Assembly (NCBI RefSeq): GCF_031348265.1
Contig: NZ_CP133771.1
Location: 496,001-560,000, forward strand
Direction: 5' to 3'
Length of the DNA: 64,000 nucleotides
From: Streptomyces collinus
GTDB taxonomy: Bacteria; Actinomycetota; Actinomycetes; Streptomycetales; Streptomycetaceae
Positions within the stretch are counted from its first letter, which is position 1, and each line of letters begins with the position of its first letter. The notes under the pieces were generated by a model. It saw only the letters and a program-made list of their open reading frames with translations. It had not been told where the DNA came from and did no database searches. The translations under genes and the position numbers were made by a program. Shown here one piece after another: positions 62,828 through 64,000 of the stretch.

Positions 62828-63627
62828 TCAGGCCGGGGCCTTGTGCCGCTGGTGGTGGCGGGCCACGCGGGCGCGGTTGCCGCAGCGGGGTGTGCACCAC
62901 TCCTGACGCGGGTGCTCCTTGCGGAAGTACCGCACGCAGCGTGGTGCGTGGCAGGCCCGCAGCCGGTCGCGGTCGGGGCTCGCGAGGAACGCGATCACGG
63001 CGTGCGCGAGGGCCGCCGTCAGATCGTCGCCGGAGCGGACGGGCCTCTGCCGGACGACCGGGGCGGTGTCTTCGGGCCAGTCCAGGAACCGCACGGTGGG
63101 GGTGTGGGCGGCGGCCTCGTTGAGGAGCCGCGCCGCTTCACGCCACGGCACGAGGCGGCCCGCGTCCGCGGAGCTGGGCTCGCCGGGACGCACGGCCGGG
63201 CGAAGAGCGCCCGCACGGCGTCCCGCGGCTCGCGCACGGCGGCGAGCTGCGCGGCGTCGAGCTGCGCGGCGTCGGCGGTGAACCCGGCAGTGCCGCCATC
63301 ACCGGCCGCCGACCGCGGTGCCGTGCCGGTGGCGATGTCCTCGTGATCAACTCGCCGGGAGGAGTCCGGGGTGGCGGCCGGGCCGTCCTTGCCGTCGGAT
63401 CGGTCGCGGGCGGTGCGCGGCAGGATCTCGGGGTGGGCCCGGACCCAGGCGCCAGGTCCGCCGAGGCGGTCAGATCGCCGGGCAGTCAGGCCCGCCGGGG
63501 CGGTCAGGTCGTCGGCGAAGCCGCCCTTGCCGTCGTGGCGGACGGGGAGGGCCAGGTCGAGGGCGAGCCGGGCGCCCGTGTCGATCGGATCCCGCATGCG
63601 GCTGACGACAGGCACGGCTGTATCCAT
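62828..63627 (-). pseudogene. ABATE/CGNR zinc-finger regulator, broken by a frameshift
   Basis: Two halves are in different frames. From ATG 63627, an ABATE-type stress-response domain (LALDLALPVRHDGKGGFADD, then AAVREPRDAVRALFAR). At about 63190 the frame must change by -1 to continue with RPGEPSSADAGRLVPWREAA and the C-terminal CGNR zinc finger (CHAPRCVRYF, CTPRCGNRARVARHH). Each half alone is incomplete. Either a one-base loss or a sequencing error. It is 10 bp after the universal stress gene, same strand. Confidence 0.75.
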
Positions 63628-63637
63628 GAGGGCGAGG

Positions 63638-64000
63638 TCAGTCCGCGGAGATCGCCGGCGGCACCACGGCGACGGGGCTCGCGGCGTGCAGCAGGACGGC
63701 GTGGGTGACCGAGCCCATCATGTGCACGGGCGAGAGCAGACGCCGCCGATGGCGGCCCACGACGACGAGGTCGGCGTCCCGGGAGGCCGCGACGAGGTAG
63801 CCGGCCGCGTCGCCCGCCGCCGGGATCACCTGGATCGGGACGTCAGGATGCCGCTCGCGGTACGGGGCGAGGAAGCCGTCGGCGAGGATCCGGGTCTCGT
63901 CCTCGATGACGTCCTGGTCGACGATCGGCGGGGGCATCTCCCCGGGCATCATCCAGGGCTGCGCGGGCCAGGGGTAGGCGGCGACCGCCTGGAGCCGGGC
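63638..64000 (-). CDS. Universal stress protein family (partial, N-terminus beyond window)
   Basis: The frame is open to the right edge; visible C-terminal part includes DADLVVVGRHRRRLLSPVHM and GSVTHAVLLHAASPVAVVPP, the G-2x-G-9x-G-type ATP-binding pattern of the UspA family. Upstream in-frame residues (LQAVAAYPWP) are typical of the family. It ends 10 bp before the ABATE/CGNR gene, likely one operon. Confidence 0.85.
   Translation of the reverse strand, partial: ARLQAVAAYPWPAQPWMMPGEMPPPIVDQDVIEDETRILADGFLAPYRERHPDVPIQVIPAAGDAAGYLVAASRDADLVVVGRHRRRLLSPVHMMGSVTHAVLLHAASPVAVVPPAISAD

Noticed and set aside
30000..64000. A biosynthetic gene cluster (PKS/NRPS) around the epoxide hydrolase, carotenoid oxygenase or SsuD genes
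   Set aside because: No PKS, NRPS, terpene or RiPP core genes are present; the enzymes are scattered and separately transcribed.

Overview
The window is a high-GC actinobacterial chromosome segment, almost certainly from a Streptomyces. The evidence is the third-position GC bias, many GTG/TTG starts, the melC1-melC2 tyrosinase pair, clpP3-clpP4 with popR, an SsgA-like protein, a long sortase-anchored chaplin, a SpoIIE-type phosphatase, an NsdA-like regulator and many leaderless-type promoters. Content is typical of a chromosome-arm/accessory mix: many single enzymes and small operons. I saw no rRNA, tRNA, transposase, integrase or CRISPR array.

Layout. 1-13.4 kb: serine hydrolase (cut by the left edge), F420-type LLM oxidoreductase, zinc-ribbon protein, SsgA-like cell-division protein, aldo/keto reductase, cholesterol-oxidase-like flavoenzyme, melC operon, RNase HI with an extra Cys-rich tail, VOC protein, SGNH lipoprotein, APH-like kinase. 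13.4-20 kb: VOC protein, epoxide hydrolase, clpP3-clpP4 with PopR-type tandem boxes upstream and popR convergent downstream, a SigB/F-type sigma factor with its own SigB-type promoter facing an RsbW-like ATPase, a small membrane protein and two PRC-barrel proteins. 20-28 kb: DUF6777-type and streptophobe-type membrane proteins, then a tight operon (transcribed leftward) of a double-FHA ABC transporter, a protein built from PTRVV repeats, and a Ser/Thr kinase. 28-43 kb: aldo/keto reductases, LysR, carotenoid oxygenase, DinB protein, adenosine deaminase, VOC, tautomerase, secreted PI-PLC-like protein, secreted GH19 chitinase with DasR-type sites, MarR regulator, cytoplasmic AmiC-like binding protein, acyl-CoA dehydrogenase-like protein, secreted serine hydrolase. 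43-45.3 kb: a sulfonate-sulfur unit (ssuE, ssuD) behind a sulfur-type leader peptide and a perfect inverted repeat. 45.3-54.5 kb: SPW-repeat protein, epimerase, acetyltransferase, deaminase, then a 1434-residue protein joining 10 membrane helices, GAF/PAS, GGDEF and EAL domains to a complete PLP-dependent alpha-oxoamine synthase, followed 6 bp later by a small-molecule methyltransferase; then the chaplin. 54.5-64 kb: secreted peptidase, baeRF3-like protein, PAS-PP2C phosphatase, NsdA-like regulator, APH-like protein, a frameshifted ABATE/CGNR regulator and a partial universal stress protein.

The two most promising unusual systems are (1) the membrane c-di-GMP turnover enzyme fused to an alpha-oxoamine synthase with its downstream methyltransferase, which looks like a combined second-messenger/diffusible-signal module, and (2) the kinase / PTRVV-repeat / FHA-ABC operon, where the repeats carry threonines in a context suited to FHA recognition (pThr with Val at +3), suggesting a multivalent phospho-scaffold. 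Both functions are inferred; the domain content and gene order are read directly from the sequence.
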